A DNA stretch of 64,000 nt from Acidobacteriota bacterium (GTDB lineage Bacteria > Acidobacteriota > Blastocatellia > Pyrinomonadales > Pyrinomonadaceae), in assembly GCA_016700075.1 (NCBI GenBank), contig CP065000.1, positions 1,922,001 through 1,986,000 on the forward strand, read 5' to 3'. The notes beneath the pieces are model-generated. The model saw nothing but the letters and a program-made list of their open reading frames with translations. It had not been told where the DNA came from and ran no database searches. This document shows positions 9,140 to 18,743 of this stretch, in pieces (the first letter of the stretch is position 1; each line of letters opens with the position of its first letter). The translations under genes and the position numbers were made by a program.

Positions 9140-10315
9140 TCAATCGGCAAACGCTACGGTCAGTTCTTTGAGTTTCATCGAATCGCTTTGATCGAGCGCG
9201 TCTATGTTTTCGCGGTTGATGTAGTTGTAGAGGATGTCGCGTTGCTGCGGGCGGTAGCCGGCCTCGCGGATCTGGTAGCGGAGGTCTTTTTCGTTCGCTT
9301 CGTTGTGGGCGCCGGCGGCGGAGACGACATTTTCCTCGATCATGATGGAGCCCATGTCGTCCGCACCGAAGCGCAGAGCAGCCTGGCCGAGGCGAATGCC
9401 TTGGGTGAGCCACGACGACTGAATGTGCTGGATATTGTCTAGAAACAATCGCGATACGGCGAGCATCTTTAGATAATCGACGCCGGTCGGTTCCTCAGTG
9501 ATCTTGCGGCCCAAGGCGGTGTTCTCACGCTGAAAGGTCCACGGGATGAACGCGGTGAATTCGCCGTAGTTCGGGTCAATCGCCTTGGCGGCAAGGGCCT
9601 CGTCCTGCACCTGGCGGATGCGTTCGAGATGTCGAACGCGATGCTCGATGCGGTCGCCGATCCCGAACATCATCGTTGCGGTCGAGATCAACCCGACCTT
9701 ATGAACTGCACGCATCACATCGAGCCATTCCTGCGTAGTGCATTTGGTCGAGACGCGTTTTCTGACCTCGTCGTCCAAGATCTCGCCGCCGCCGCCGGGC
9801 ATTGAATTGAGGCCTGCGGCTTTTAAACGGCGAAGTATCGTCTCGTAATCGAGCTTTGAGATCAGCGAAATATTGTGTATCTCCGGCGGCGAAAAACAGT
9901 GAAGCTGAAAATCGGGATATTTTGCGTGCAGCGTGCTCAGCAGGTCTTCATACCACTCAATATTAAAGTCTGGATGCAGCCCGCCCTGCATCAGCACGCC
10001 CGTGCCGCCGAGCGCGATGGTCTCGTCGATGCGTGTGCAGATCTCGTCGATCGAATGCACGTAGGTCTCCGGTTTGCCCGGCCGACGATAGAATGCGCAG
10101 AAGGTGCAGACCACGTTGCAAACGTTCGTGTAATTGATGTTGCGGTCGATTATGTATGTCACGACCGCGGGGTCGTTCTTTCGGTTGCGGATCTCGTCGG
10201 CGGCAAGGCCAATGCGGACAAAATCATTCGATTCGAGCAATGCGGCGCAGTCGTCGGATGTCAGACGTTCGCCCGCTAGTGCTCTATCAAGTATCGGCTG
10301 TATGTTCGGGGTCAT
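9140..10315 (-). CDS. mqnC: cyclic dehypoxanthinyl futalosine synthase (radical SAM)
   Basis: A 391-residue radical SAM enzyme with the 4Fe-4S motif CNVVCTFC (CxxxCxxC) near residue 70 after a typical IDRNINYTNVC lead-in. It has a MqnC-like glycine-rich patch (GLNSMPGGGGEIL) and C-terminal region. MqnC cyclises dehypoxanthine futalosine in the futalosine route to menaquinone. An ORF extension to 10384 would overlap the divergent DUF1905-type gene. The ATG at 10315 (MTPNIQPILDRAL) is preferred because family similarity begins there. It forms a local pair with mqnA at 10890. The related MqnE would have a different N-terminal region, so MqnC is the better assignment. Confidence 0.9.
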   Translation of the reverse strand: MTPNIQPILDRALAGERLTSDDCAALLESNDFVRIGLAADEIRNRKNDPAVVTYIIDRNINYTNVCNVVCTFCAFYRRPGKPETYVHSIDEICTRIDETIALGGTGVLMQGGLHPDFNIEWYEDLLSTLHAKYPDFQLHCFSPPEIHNISLISKLDYETILRRLKAAGLNSMPGGGGEILDDEVRKRVSTKCTTQEWLDVMRAVHKVGLISTATMMFGIGDRIEHRVRHLERIRQVQDEALAAKAIDPNYGEFTAFIPWTFQRENTALGRKITEEPTGVDYLKMLAVSRLFLDNIQHIQSSWLTQGIRLGQAALRFGADDMGSIMIEENVVSAAGAHNEANEKDLRYQIREAGYRPQQRDILYNYINRENIDALDQSDSMKLKELTVAFAD

Positions 10316-10371
10316 TTCGTTTCTCAAGTGAATTTTAGCAAAATCAATGTTGAAAGGTGAGGTAACCGCAC

Positions 10372-10893
10372 TTGGCTGCAGCAAAACCTATCAAATTCAA
10401 AACAAAGCTGGTCAGGACATTTCCGGAATCCGGCTGGATATATCTCGAGGTCGATCGTAAGATCGCCGAGAAATTCCCGACCGACGGCAAGACCCGCCGT
10501 GTAGTATGTTCGATAAACAGCGGCGAGCCGTTTCAATGCGCTCTGATGCCGTGGGGCGGCATTTTCTACATCATCGTCAACAAAAAGCGTCGCGATGCGC
10601 TCGGCATCGAGGTGGGTGAAACCGTGACGGTCGAGCTGACGCAGGACGATAGCAAGTACGGGATGCCGATGCCTGAGGAATTTGAAGAAGTGCTGAAACA
10701 GGACCCCGACGGCGACCGTCTGTTTCACGCTCTCACGCCCGGCAAACAGAGGTCGCTTATTTATCTGATCAGCAACGTGAAAGACATCGACAAACGCATC
10801 CATCAAGCCCTGATCGTAGTCGAACACCTGAAAGAGAACGGCAAGATAATCGACAAAGCTCTGGTCGAGGAGCTGAAACGGCCGCTTTTCTAG
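10372..10893 (+). CDS. DUF1905 / YdeI-OmpD-associated family protein
   Basis: A 173-residue protein. The N-terminal half (residues 6-90) resembles the DUF1905 beta-barrel, with phrases such as SGWIYLEVDRKIAEKF and MPWGGIFYIIVNKKRRDALG. The C-terminal half (110-165) is the helical YdeI/OmpD-associated region with LTPGKQRSLIYLI. Some relatives are annotated as bacteriocin-protection proteins; the biochemical role is not established. The start is a TTG preceded by AGGTGAGG at a good distance. It sits head-to-head with mqnC, and its TAG shares the palindrome CTAG with the convergent mqnA stop. Confidence 0.8.
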   Translation: MAAAKPIKFKTKLVRTFPESGWIYLEVDRKIAEKFPTDGKTRRVVCSINSGEPFQCALMPWGGIFYIIVNKKRRDALGIEVGETVTVELTQDDSKYGMPMPEEFEEVLKQDPDGDRLFHALTPGKQRSLIYLISNVKDIDKRIHQALIVVEHLKENGKIIDKALVEELKRPLF

Positions 10894-11696
10894 CTTTGCA
10901 GAAAATTAAGCTCTCTTCGGTTTGGGATCAGACCTTGCTTCTCCGCCAACTCGAAATACAGCTCCATTCCTGCGAGCATGGTTTCGTCGGGCGTGTAGCA
11001 GATGTTGTTCCGCAGATAATCAGCCATATCGGCAATAGACAGTCCGGTCGATGCGGCATAATTCGCAGCGATGGCGTCGATGTTTGCAACGCCTTCGTCG
11101 CGTGCAGCGGCGAGGTCGAGCGGCACGCCCGAACGCCGCGTCATCCACATCGCGAAAATGAAACCGAGCCCTGTGTAACGATGCCAAAGCTCGGCGAGGT
11201 CGAACGTCCGCAATGTTAAACCGTCTGCTGCCGCAGGTGGTTCTGACAAAGCAAGCGCCGGATCGCCGATGATCAATGCCGCATCGGACGTCGAGAGCAT
11301 CGCGTCGATATCAGGTGCGGCGTCGAGCCATTCGGGTTCAAAACCGAGGAATTCGCGAAAGATGATCTTCGTCAGCACAACAGAAGTTCGTGACGAGGTG
11401 TCCAGGGCGACCGAGCGGACGTCCACAAGTTCGCGTCCGTCCGTAACCAAACAAACACTTCGTACGCTTTCCCTCGCTCCGACGCAAACGCCCCGTACGA
11501 TTCGCACATCATCCAAAAACTGCGAAACAATAACAGGCACAAGGGCCGCATCGACGCGATCCTCGGCGAGCAGCTCTGCAGAACGCGACGGCGCATTGTC
11601 CAGGATCACCTCCGCCGTACCGCGGCCGCTGCCGTAGAGAAAACTCCAGATCAGCGGTGCAGTATTCGAATAGCTGGATGCGGAAATACGGATCAT
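10890..11696 (-). CDS. mqnA: chorismate dehydratase, menaquinone futalosine pathway
   Basis: A 268-residue protein starting MIRISASSYSNTAPL, the characteristic MqnA beginning (M-R-I-x-x-x-x-Y-x-N-T-x-P). The body is a periplasmic-binding-protein-like fold without a signal peptide. MqnA dehydrates chorismate to 3-enolpyruvylbenzoate, the first committed step of the futalosine pathway. An in-frame ATG at 11732 adds 12 residues. The ATG at 11696 is preferred on the family N-terminus and on AAGG five bases upstream. It is convergent with the DUF1905-type gene and in the same orientation as mqnC 1.2 kb further on. Confidence 0.87.
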   Translation of the reverse strand: MIRISASSYSNTAPLIWSFLYGSGRGTAEVILDNAPSRSAELLAEDRVDAALVPVIVSQFLDDVRIVRGVCVGARESVRSVCLVTDGRELVDVRSVALDTSSRTSVVLTKIIFREFLGFEPEWLDAAPDIDAMLSTSDAALIIGDPALALSEPPAAADGLTLRTFDLAELWHRYTGLGFIFAMWMTRRSGVPLDLAAARDEGVANIDAIAANYAASTGLSIADMADYLRNNICYTPDETMLAGMELYFELAEKQGLIPNRRELNFLQS

Positions 11697-11736
11697 TGAC
11701 CTTAGTCTGCGGCAAAGTTCGTCGTGCGTCAAAATA

Positions 11737-11764
11737 GGGCCCGAAGCCTTTCGGCCTCGGGCCC
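11737..11764 (-). terminator. rho-independent terminator after the LamG surface protein gene
   Basis: A 12-base arm GGGCCCGAAGCC and its near-perfect complement around a TTTC loop form a very GC-rich stem with one mismatch. Read on the minus strand it is followed by TATTTTG. It lies just after the stop at 11798 and separates that gene from mqnA. Confidence 0.8.
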
Positions 11765-11797
11765 CTCGAACCTCATTGATGTGTAAAAACCCCTTCC

Positions 11798-14700
11798 TTA
11801 TTCAATACCAATGAGGTCAAGCTCGTTGACGTGGTCGCTGACATTAACGGCGTGCGGCATGAAACGGAACCTGCGGTGTTTCGCTTCGATCACGTAAGTC
11901 TCGCCGACGGGTACACCCTCGAATCGGTAGTATCCGAACGAATTCGAAACCGCCGTCCGCACCGTTCCCGCAGTGTCAGTCAGCGTTAGACGGGCATTGA
12001 TAATGCCGCGGTCTGTACCGTCCAGAACACGTCCGCTGACCGAAACTCCCGCTGCCGTCGGCGTCAGGTATGCGATCGCGAAAGGCGAAAGCGACGTCAT
12101 TCCCGTAGCACAGCGGACAGGATATGTGTTGCCTAACAGCGTGCGGTCGACCCACTGACCGTTCTCCAGATGCAGTATCCGCATGCCGTTGTATTCGGGC
12201 GGCGTGAATGCAGGCAGATTAAAGCATACCGTCGGCTGGCCCGTGTATTCGGCACTCGTCGCGATGTCATACGTCAGGCCCATCGACAGATACGGCAGCG
12301 GCGGCAGGCCGTTCAGGGCAATCGGGATCTCGTGCAGTTGCCCTGCCGTCGTTACGGACGGGAAACTGACCGCCGCATCGCCCACAAAGATGTATGCACT
12401 CGCTTCTGTCCTAGCGGCCAAACCGCCGGAAGCCGGTGCAGGAACCTGCTTCAGTTTGCCGGCAAAACCGGCACGAACTATTCGCTGTATCTCCGCCTCG
12501 GTCAGTTGCCGGTCATAGACAGTGACCTCGTCCAGATCTCCGTCATAAAACTCGTTGCTGCCCGCGGGTGTCGAGGATCCTACAAACATACTGCCCGTTG
12601 GAACGGAGGCGTAGATGCGGAACATTGACGCTTCATAGTTGCCGTCGACGTAAATCCTGGCATAATGGTCACTCTGCGAATAGGTCAGTGCGATGTGGCG
12701 CCATTGTCCGTCAGCAATGTTTGTAGTTCCGCAGACGTCGCCTCCGCCCCAGTTTCCTATGCAGGCCTTATCGTTGATGAACATCGGGTAAAACGCTCCG
12801 GAAGTGCTGAACCCGCCATAAAAGAACGGCATCCTAGCGTTGAATGTCGGTCTTGCCCAAAACTCGACCGTACGCGACGCGTCACCGAATGGCATTCCGC
12901 TGTCCGTCGCCCAGAAATACACCTGATCGGCTCGGCGGAAACGAAAGCCCTGTCCGACCTTGCCGACGATAAATCCGACGCCGTTGACGTCATTCAGCGG
13001 AGCAAAGAACGGCGAGAAGTTCTTAAGGTCGCCGTCGCCGCTCCACCAGCGGACGATGCCGTCAGGCGGTGAGGTCGCGGTCGGTTTGCACCAACCCAAA
13101 CCGCTGCCGGCCGCGATCTCAGCGATCTCTGCTGCCGACAGGGCCCGGTCATAGAATGAGATCTCGTCCATCTTACCGGCTAAAGATGACCCGCCGAAAT
13201 TTGTAGTGAAACCGAAACGCATTGGATTTGACGTAGAGCTGACACCGAATCGAGGCGACGATCCTTCAAGAACTCCATTTACGTATAGTCGTGCCTCGGT
13301 CGTTGTCGCTGTCAGGGCAACATGATGCCACATATTCGGTGGCGCGATGACGTCAGTTACAATGTTGAAATCCCATCCGTTTATGCCGGATACCTTTATC
13401 CGCCCCGCTCCATAACGGATATCCCAGCCCTGCCCGGCATCGGGATTGGATTTGCCGATCAAATATGCATCCGCAACGGGTGTACCGTATGAGTAGAACC
13501 AGAATTCATTTGTAAATGGCTGGTTGCCGGGATTGAAAAAATCACCTCCGACCTCAACATAAGAGCCCGCTCCATTGAACTCGAAAGCTCCTATGCCGTA
13601 TTTGCCGTCGGTATATTGAGCACCGCTATACAGCCCGGCGTCATGCCCGCCGCGGATATCTCTCGCACCCTGATCACCCGGCCACAGAGCTGTCATGCCT
13701 ACCGGCACCGGAGCGCAAGTTCCGCATTTGCCGGATGAGCCTGCCTGATAGATCGCGAATACTTCTGCACCGGAAAGAGCACGATTGTAGAGCGTCGGCT
13801 CATCGATCTGGCCTTTCCACTTTGATCCGCCCGGACGGCTGCCGATGGTGATGCCGTTGGTGTCGAGTACCGTGTTAAGGGTTTTCGGGGCGCTGGCGTC
13901 GAGGCCTCCGTTCAGATATAGCCTGACTGTCGCACCGTCGTAAGTGACCGCTGTGTGGTACCACGTATCAGGCTGCAGAAGGGTCCCTCCAGCAAGGTCG
14001 TTACCGTGGCCGTAGAAATAAATTCGACCGGGAGAATTGCCGGATGTGATGAGTCCAAACATCTGGCTCGTGTTTGCCGTGCCGTATTGGAACAGGGCCG
14101 ACTCGGTGTTTACAGAAAGATCAACGGGGGTTCTGAACCAAAATTCCACCGACCGCGGCTGTGCTCCGACGGGAAGCGACGAGGTTGGCTGCACCCGCAC
14201 GAAATCGTCAATGCCGTCGAGCTCGAATGCTTTGCCGACAACGCCCGCCGAGAACGTCGCTCCGTTTTGCAGCACGCCATTGTTCAGGTTCATTACGTCC
14301 CACGCGTTGTCATCAGCCCGCCACCAACTGACCATGCCGGCCGGAGCGTCAATGCAAGACGGCGTAGGCGTCGCGGTAGGAGTGGCCGTCGGCGTAGCCG
14401 TAGCGGTTGCCGTAGGCGTAGGTTCTGGCGTGGGCGTCGGAGAAGGCAATGCACAAACACCCAACAGGAGCGCGAGGTCGTTCGACGACGCATTTGCCGA
14501 AACAATGTCCTGAACACCGTCACCGTTGAGGTCACCGACAGCCAGTCCGTACGGCAATGTGCCGACGGCCACCAGTACTGCGGCGCCAAAACCGCCGAGC
14601 CCGTCACCTTTCAATATTGAGACCTGACCCGAAAGGTGGTCTGATGTCACCAGCTCCTGAGCTCCGTCGCGGTCAAAGTCTCCCGCCGCGATGGTCACTG

Positions 14701-16576
14701 GCGTCGAACCGACCGAATAGTGTGAGGGCGCCGCCAAGATCCCGGTTCCGTTTCCGAGCATTACCGATACCTGATCGGCTGCAACATTTGGAACAGCGAC
14801 ATCCTGGTTCCCGTCGTTATTCAGATCGGCGACAATTATGAAGTGCGGATTGGACAGTCCGCCGTAGGTCGCCGGCGAAGCAAACCCGCCGAGGCCGTTT
14901 CCCAAAACTAACGAAACCGAATTCCCTGCAAAATTTGCAGAAGCGATATCCTTGTTCCCGTCTCCGTTGAGATCGCCTATCGCTATCGAGATCGGGTTGG
15001 TGCCGGTCGGGAAGCTGACTGATGCCGGAAACGTTCCTGTTCCGTTGCCGAGTAGTATGGAAACACTGTTCGAGTCCACATTCGCGGCCGCAATATCGAG
15101 CAGACCGTCGTTGTTGAGGTCAGCGATCGCCACAGAACGCGGCGCGTTTTCGACAGAATAATTTACTGCCGAAGCAAAACTGCCGGCCCCGTTGTTCATT
15201 AGTACAGAAACGGTATGCGAATTAAGATTTGCCGTGACGATATCCGCATGTCCATCACCATTAAGGTCGCCGACCGCGACTGCCATCGGGCTATTTCCAA
15301 CCGTAAATGCCGCGGAGCCCGGGAATGTTCCTGTTCCGCTGCCCGCCCAAACCAATAGCAGGTTGGGCGATGCGGTCATCGCAACGTCTTGATGGCCGTC
15401 ATTGTTAAAGTCTCCTAGAGCTGCAGCGGTAGGTGATGCCCCAAGCGGAAATTGGCCGGCGGGCTGGAAGCCAATGGTATTGCACGCTTGCCCTGAACTT
15501 ACCGTCAGTTGAAATGTCTTTGTTGCAGTTCCGCCGAGACCGAACGCTTTTACGGTTATCGGATAGACGCCCGCGGGATGAGCATTTGTCACGCGAACCG
15601 CACCCGTCGAGTTGTCCACGGTAAGCTGTCCGCGGAAGTTCGTCGGGGCAAATACTGTTATCCTCGTTATTCCCGTCGGCACTGCGTCGGGTGTAACAAC
15701 GGCGTTGCCGCTTAATGCTACCGACGAGTCAGCGTAGTCGCCTAGAGTTGCTACAGGCTTGCATTTACCTGCGCTGCCGGCGGCGTAGATCGCATTCACC
15801 TCTGCTGCGGTCAATTCTCTCTGAAAGAACTCGACCTCGTCGATCAGGCCCTGAAAATTATGGTTTGGCCAGCTCGGATCGGACGTGCCGATGGTGAACG
15901 GCGTGTCGGTCGCGGCAAGCACAGGCGGCGGCCCCTCTACGGTTATAACCTGCTCAACCCCGTTCACGAATATCTTGTAACCGACGCCGTGGGTAATGAC
16001 CGCGGCGACGTGTGTCCATTGCCCGACCGAAACCTTTCCTGGATCTGTCCACGCTGATATTCCGGAAAATGTACTCGGAATGACAAGCACCTTTCCGTCC
16101 CCTGTTATCCACATCCCGTAACTTCGCTGTCCAATAGACTCTTCGCTTTTCGCCAGCACGGCATTGAACGTGTTGCTCAGGCTTGCCGGCTTGATCCACG
16201 CGTCAAATGAGATCGCGTTGCCGGGCTGCAGAGACGCCGAGTCGTTGACCTGAACTCGATGGGAAGAGTTTGTAAAGCTGAACGCCCGGCCGACCATTCC
16301 GTCCGCGAAACCGGCTCCATTCACTAAAGTACCGTTGTTATTTCCGAGCAGATCATCGGCCGTATCATCACCTGTCCACCACGATGTCATCTGCGGCGGG
16401 GCAGGCGTGCATTGCAGCATTGCTTCGCGATCGGCCGCTTCGCCAGCTATTGATCCCCAATTCTGAAACAAAAAGGCAGTGCCGGAAGCGGCAGCTGCCA
16501 AGAACGAGATAAACATGATCGCTGAAACCAAGGGAGGGATCAGCCGTGTGCGTCCGTCAGCAATTTTTCGCATCAT
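11798..16576 (-). CDS. giant LamG/FG-GAP surface protein with C-terminal CarboxypepD-regulatory module
   Basis: A 1592-residue protein with an N-terminal hydrophobic export signal (residues 12-36). Domains in order: LamG/concanavalin-like (about 55-270); an Ig-like stretch (280-360); seven tandem FG-GAP/VCBS repeats with DFNNDG or DLNGDG calcium motifs (370-710); a Thr-Pro-Ala linker (713-742); three further LamG domains (about 745-950, 955-1155, 1165-1390), each carrying a DE(P/V)xxY(N/D)RxL(S/T)xAE-type motif; a beta region; and a C-terminal carboxypeptidase-regulatory-like domain (about 1505-1592) ending ELDLIGIE. LamG and FG-GAP domains bind carbohydrate or protein ligands, so an adhesive or glycan-binding surface role is inferred. 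The start has a CTAAGGAA Shine-Dalgarno. Its last 170 residues are paralogous to the end of the protein at 44381. Confidence 0.85.
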   Translation of the reverse strand: MMRKIADGRTRLIPPLVSAIMFISFLAAAASGTAFLFQNWGSIAGEAADREAMLQCTPAPPQMTSWWTGDDTADDLLGNNNGTLVNGAGFADGMVGRAFSFTNSSHRVQVNDSASLQPGNAISFDAWIKPASLSNTFNAVLAKSEESIGQRSYGMWITGDGKVLVIPSTFSGISAWTDPGKVSVGQWTHVAAVITHGVGYKIFVNGVEQVITVEGPPPVLAATDTPFTIGTSDPSWPNHNFQGLIDEVEFFQRELTAAEVNAIYAAGSAGKCKPVATLGDYADSSVALSGNAVVTPDAVPTGITRITVFAPTNFRGQLTVDNSTGAVRVTNAHPAGVYPITVKAFGLGGTATKTFQLTVSSGQACNTIGFQPAGQFPLGASPTAAALGDFNNDGHQDVAMTASPNLLLVWAGSGTGTFPGSAAFTVGNSPMAVAVGDLNGDGHADIVTANLNSHTVSVLMNNGAGSFASAVNYSVENAPRSVAIADLNNDGLLDIAAANVDSNSVSILLGNGTGTFPASVSFPTGTNPISIAIGDLNGDGNKDIASANFAGNSVSLVLGNGLGGFASPATYGGLSNPHFIIVADLNNDGNQDVAVPNVAADQVSVMLGNGTGILAAPSHYSVGSTPVTIAAGDFDRDGAQELVTSDHLSGQVSILKGDGLGGFGAAVLVAVGTLPYGLAVGDLNGDGVQDIVSANASSNDLALLLGVCALPSPTPTPEPTPTATATATPTATPTATPTPSCIDAPAGMVSWWRADDNAWDVMNLNNGVLQNGATFSAGVVGKAFELDGIDDFVRVQPTSSLPVGAQPRSVEFWFRTPVDLSVNTESALFQYGTANTSQMFGLITSGNSPGRIYFYGHGNDLAGGTLLQPDTWYHTAVTYDGATVRLYLNGGLDASAPKTLNTVLDTNGITIGSRPGGSKWKGQIDEPTLYNRALSGAEVFAIYQAGSSGKCGTCAPVPVGMTALWPGDQGARDIRGGHDAGLYSGAQYTDGKYGIGAFEFNGAGSYVEVGGDFFNPGNQPFTNEFWFYSYGTPVADAYLIGKSNPDAGQGWDIRYGAGRIKVSGINGWDFNIVTDVIAPPNMWHHVALTATTTEARLYVNGVLEGSSPRFGVSSTSNPMRFGFTTNFGGSSLAGKMDEISFYDRALSAAEIAEIAAGSGLGWCKPTATSPPDGIVRWWSGDGDLKNFSPFFAPLNDVNGVGFIVGKVGQGFRFRRADQVYFWATDSGMPFGDASRTVEFWARPTFNARMPFFYGGFSTSGAFYPMFINDKACIGNWGGGDVCGTTNIADGQWRHIALTYSQSDHYARIYVDGNYEASMFRIYASVPTGSMFVGSSTPAGSNEFYDGDLDEVTVYDRQLTEAEIQRIVRAGFAGKLKQVPAPASGGLAARTEASAYIFVGDAAVSFPSVTTAGQLHEIPIALNGLPPLPYLSMGLTYDIATSAEYTGQPTVCFNLPAFTPPEYNGMRILHLENGQWVDRTLLGNTYPVRCATGMTSLSPFAIAYLTPTAAGVSVSGRVLDGTDRGIINARLTLTDTAGTVRTAVSNSFGYYRFEGVPVGETYVIEAKHRRFRFMPHAVNVSDHVNELDLIGIE

Positions 16577-16880
16577 TTCCTTAGAACCTCCTCTCCGCCG
16601 TTCATGCCGGGTGATCGTGAGAGGGCAAACGGTAAGAACGTGCTGTCAATCGGCCAGGGCACATAGACAATTACCCTTGCGCTTAACTTTGAATGAGCAT
16701 TAGCTGTGCCGTTGGCCCAAATTTTGGTTAACTATTGATACAGAGATATTTACGCGGTTTGCGGTGGAAATTGATCCGCCTCGATATGCATTTAAGTGTG
16801 GATTTTTTCACGGTCAAAGCCGCATTTCGGTGGGTTTTGACGATTTCGCCTAGCGTTTGACGCGGAGTATTATTGACGTT
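16577..16880. other. divergent intergenic/promoter region
   Basis: This 304-base gap lies between the divergently transcribed LamG surface protein and the cyclase-like gene. It must hold promoters for both. It is locally AT-rich at 16700-16820, but I could not pick out convincing paired -35/-10 boxes. No RNA gene or ORF is seen. Confidence 0.4.
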
Positions 16881-17519
16881 ATGAAGATCTACGACGTTAC
16901 CGTGACGATCAGCGAAACGGTACCTATCTACCGCGGCGATCCGGGTGTGGAACTTAATTCGTTCAAGGCAATTGCCCGCGGCAATTCAGCGAATGTGACA
17001 GAGATGTCATTTGGCGTGCACACCGCGACTCACATCGACGCTCCGAATCACTTCATCGACGGAACAAAGCGCGTTCACGAAATTGACCCGCAAAAACTCA
17101 TCGGTCCCTGCCGCGTCATAGAGATACCGAGCCATGTCATCGAGATCGAGCCCGAACATGTGGGTGACCTGAACGGTGTCGAACGCGTCATCTTTAAAAC
17201 GCGAAATTCCGAATTTTGGGCGACACCGGAGGACGGATTCCGTTCGGATTTCACCTATATCACGCCGGCGACCGCCGATCTGCTCGTCGAAAACGGCATC
17301 GTTTTGGTCGGCATCGATTATCTTTCCATAGAAAAAAGCGGCGGCGAAACAAAACCCGTCCACACGACGCTGCTCGGTAATGAGGTCGTCATTCTGGAGG
17401 GCGTCGATCTGCGTGCTGTTCCGCCCGGCGACTACGAGATATTCTGCGGCCCGCTGAAATACGACGGTGCGACAGGCGACGGTGCCCCGGCGAGGACATT
17501 TCTGAGAGAACTCCTATGA
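16881..17519 (+). CDS. cyclase family protein (kynurenine formamidase-like metal hydrolase)
   Basis: A 212-residue protein of the cyclase/KynB superfamily. The metal-binding signature reads HTATHIDAPNHF (family H-x-G-T-H-x-D-x-P-x-H-F) near residues 49-60. Known members are Zn/Mn-dependent amide hydrolases such as arylformamidase; the substrate here is not determined, and no other tryptophan-degradation genes are adjacent. An in-frame TTG at 16857 would add eight residues. The ATG at 16881 gives the usual family start. Its stop overlaps the ATG of the next gene by four bases (ATGA), so the two are probably translationally coupled. Confidence 0.8.
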   Translation: MKIYDVTVTISETVPIYRGDPGVELNSFKAIARGNSANVTEMSFGVHTATHIDAPNHFIDGTKRVHEIDPQKLIGPCRVIEIPSHVIEIEPEHVGDLNGVERVIFKTRNSEFWATPEDGFRSDFTYITPATADLLVENGIVLVGIDYLSIEKSGGETKPVHTTLLGNEVVILEGVDLRAVPPGDYEIFCGPLKYDGATGDGAPARTFLRELL

Positions 17520-17878
17520 ACCCGAACGAGCCTCGATACCGCGAACGAGTCTACGATCTTGTAAAACAGATCCCGGCGGGCCGTGTGATGACGTACGGAC
17601 AGATCGCCGCAATTTTGGGCGAGGGTTACACGCCGCGGACGGTCGGCTTTGTGATGCACGGCGCCGACACGGAAAATGTGCCGTGGCAGCGAGTGATCAA
17701 TTCGCAAGGGAAATGTTCGACCGGGAAAATGACAATTCCTGTGAATCTGCAGCAGTCAATGCTGGAACAGGAAGGTGTGGTATTTGATTCGAAAGAACGC
17801 TGCGATCTTGGCCGGTATCTATGGCATCCCGAAGGCATGGATACGGAAGGTGACGATCAGATCAGTCTATTCTCGTAA
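17516..17878 (+). CDS. alkyltransferase-like protein (ATL), MGMT family lacking the acceptor Cys
   Basis: A 120-residue protein covering only the DNA-binding domain of O6-alkylguanine-DNA alkyltransferase. The RVMTYGQIA helix and the substrate-loop motif are present, but the active site reads PWQRVIN instead of PCHRV, with Trp57 in place of the alkyl-accepting Cys. Trp at this site is the hallmark of ATL proteins, which bind O6-alkylguanine, flip it and hand the lesion to nucleotide excision repair. It cannot be a self-alkylating transferase. It overlaps the upstream cyclase-like gene by four bases and converges on nadK 13 bases away. Confidence 0.88.
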   Translation: MNPNEPRYRERVYDLVKQIPAGRVMTYGQIAAILGEGYTPRTVGFVMHGADTENVPWQRVINSQGKCSTGKMTIPVNLQQSMLEQEGVVFDSKERCDLGRYLWHPEGMDTEGDDQISLFS

Positions 17879-17891
17879 TGGGCACTTTGCT

Positions 17892-18743
17892 CTAACGTCC
17901 CCACTTCAGTTTATTCCTGAGGACATCGAAATAGTTCCTGTTCGGCGGTTGGACGAGTTTCAGCATAGTACCGCTTTTGCGGATCTTTACACGATCACCG
18001 GAGTGCATCGCATAGCCGTTCTGGCCGTCGAGCGTCAGGACGACGCCTTCGTTCTCGTTATCCAAAACTAGTTCTATTTCTGCACTGTCGGGAATGACGA
18101 TCGGGCGGTTCGTGAGAGTAAAGGGGCAGATCGGCGTCAGGACGACGGCATTCATCGAAGGATAGATTATCGGGCCGCCCGCGGAAAGATTGTACGCGGT
18201 CGAGCCCGTCGGAGTCGAAACGATCAGCCCGTCAGCACGAAACGAATTTACGAAAAGTCCGTTCAGGCTCACATCTATCTCGATGATGCGTGCAACGGCG
18301 GCCTTGTTGATGACGACGTCGTTCAATACGCGGCCGTCGGCGAGCTTTTGGTCGCCTCGCCACAGCTCCGCACGCAGCATAACGCGGCTATCGATGTCGT
18401 ATTCACCGGCAAAGACCGCCTCAATGCCCGAGTGCATTTCTTCGATACGGAAATCGGTCAGATAGCCCAGACCGCCGTAATTGATGCCCATAACAAGTAC
18501 GTCTGCATCGGCAGCAATTCGGGCCGCTGAGATCATCGTGCCGTCGCCGCCGAGGACAACGATCAGTTCCCCATCACTAAATTCTGCCTCGTCAGCCTCC
18601 TGCGACCCGGCAGTCAACGGACCGCGAACCTGCATAACATCCATATTGGTCAACCATGCCGCCAATTCGCGTGCGGTCGCCGCGGCCTCGCCGTCACCGG
18701 GCTTTACGATTATGGTTACTGCAGTGATCTGGGCTGTTTCCAT
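17892..18743 (-). CDS. nadK: NAD kinase
   Basis: A 283-residue ATP-NAD kinase, making NADP from NAD. It carries the GGDGT motif at residues 65-69 with the catalytic Asp, the NDVVI(N) segment of the conserved NE/D motif, and the glycine-rich loop FRADGLIVSTPTGSTAYNLS. The C-terminal half is the beta-rich domain that completes the NAD site. Its length is normal for bacterial NadK. No strong Shine-Dalgarno is visible before the ATG. It is transcribed convergently with the ATL gene and divergently from the PpiD-like gene. Confidence 0.93.
   Translation of the reverse strand: METAQITAVTIIVKPGDGEAAATARELAAWLTNMDVMQVRGPLTAGSQEADEAEFSDGELIVVLGGDGTMISAARIAADADVLVMGINYGGLGYLTDFRIEEMHSGIEAVFAGEYDIDSRVMLRAELWRGDQKLADGRVLNDVVINKAAVARIIEIDVSLNGLFVNSFRADGLIVSTPTGSTAYNLSAGGPIIYPSMNAVVLTPICPFTLTNRPIVIPDSAEIELVLDNENEGVVLTLDGQNGYAMHSGDRVKIRKSGTMLKLVQPPNRNYFDVLRNKLKWGR

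Noticed and set aside
13955..14620. A 221-residue plus-strand frame
   Set aside because: It is antisense to the LamG surface protein, Arg-rich, and has no domain; it follows the codon bias of the opposite strand.
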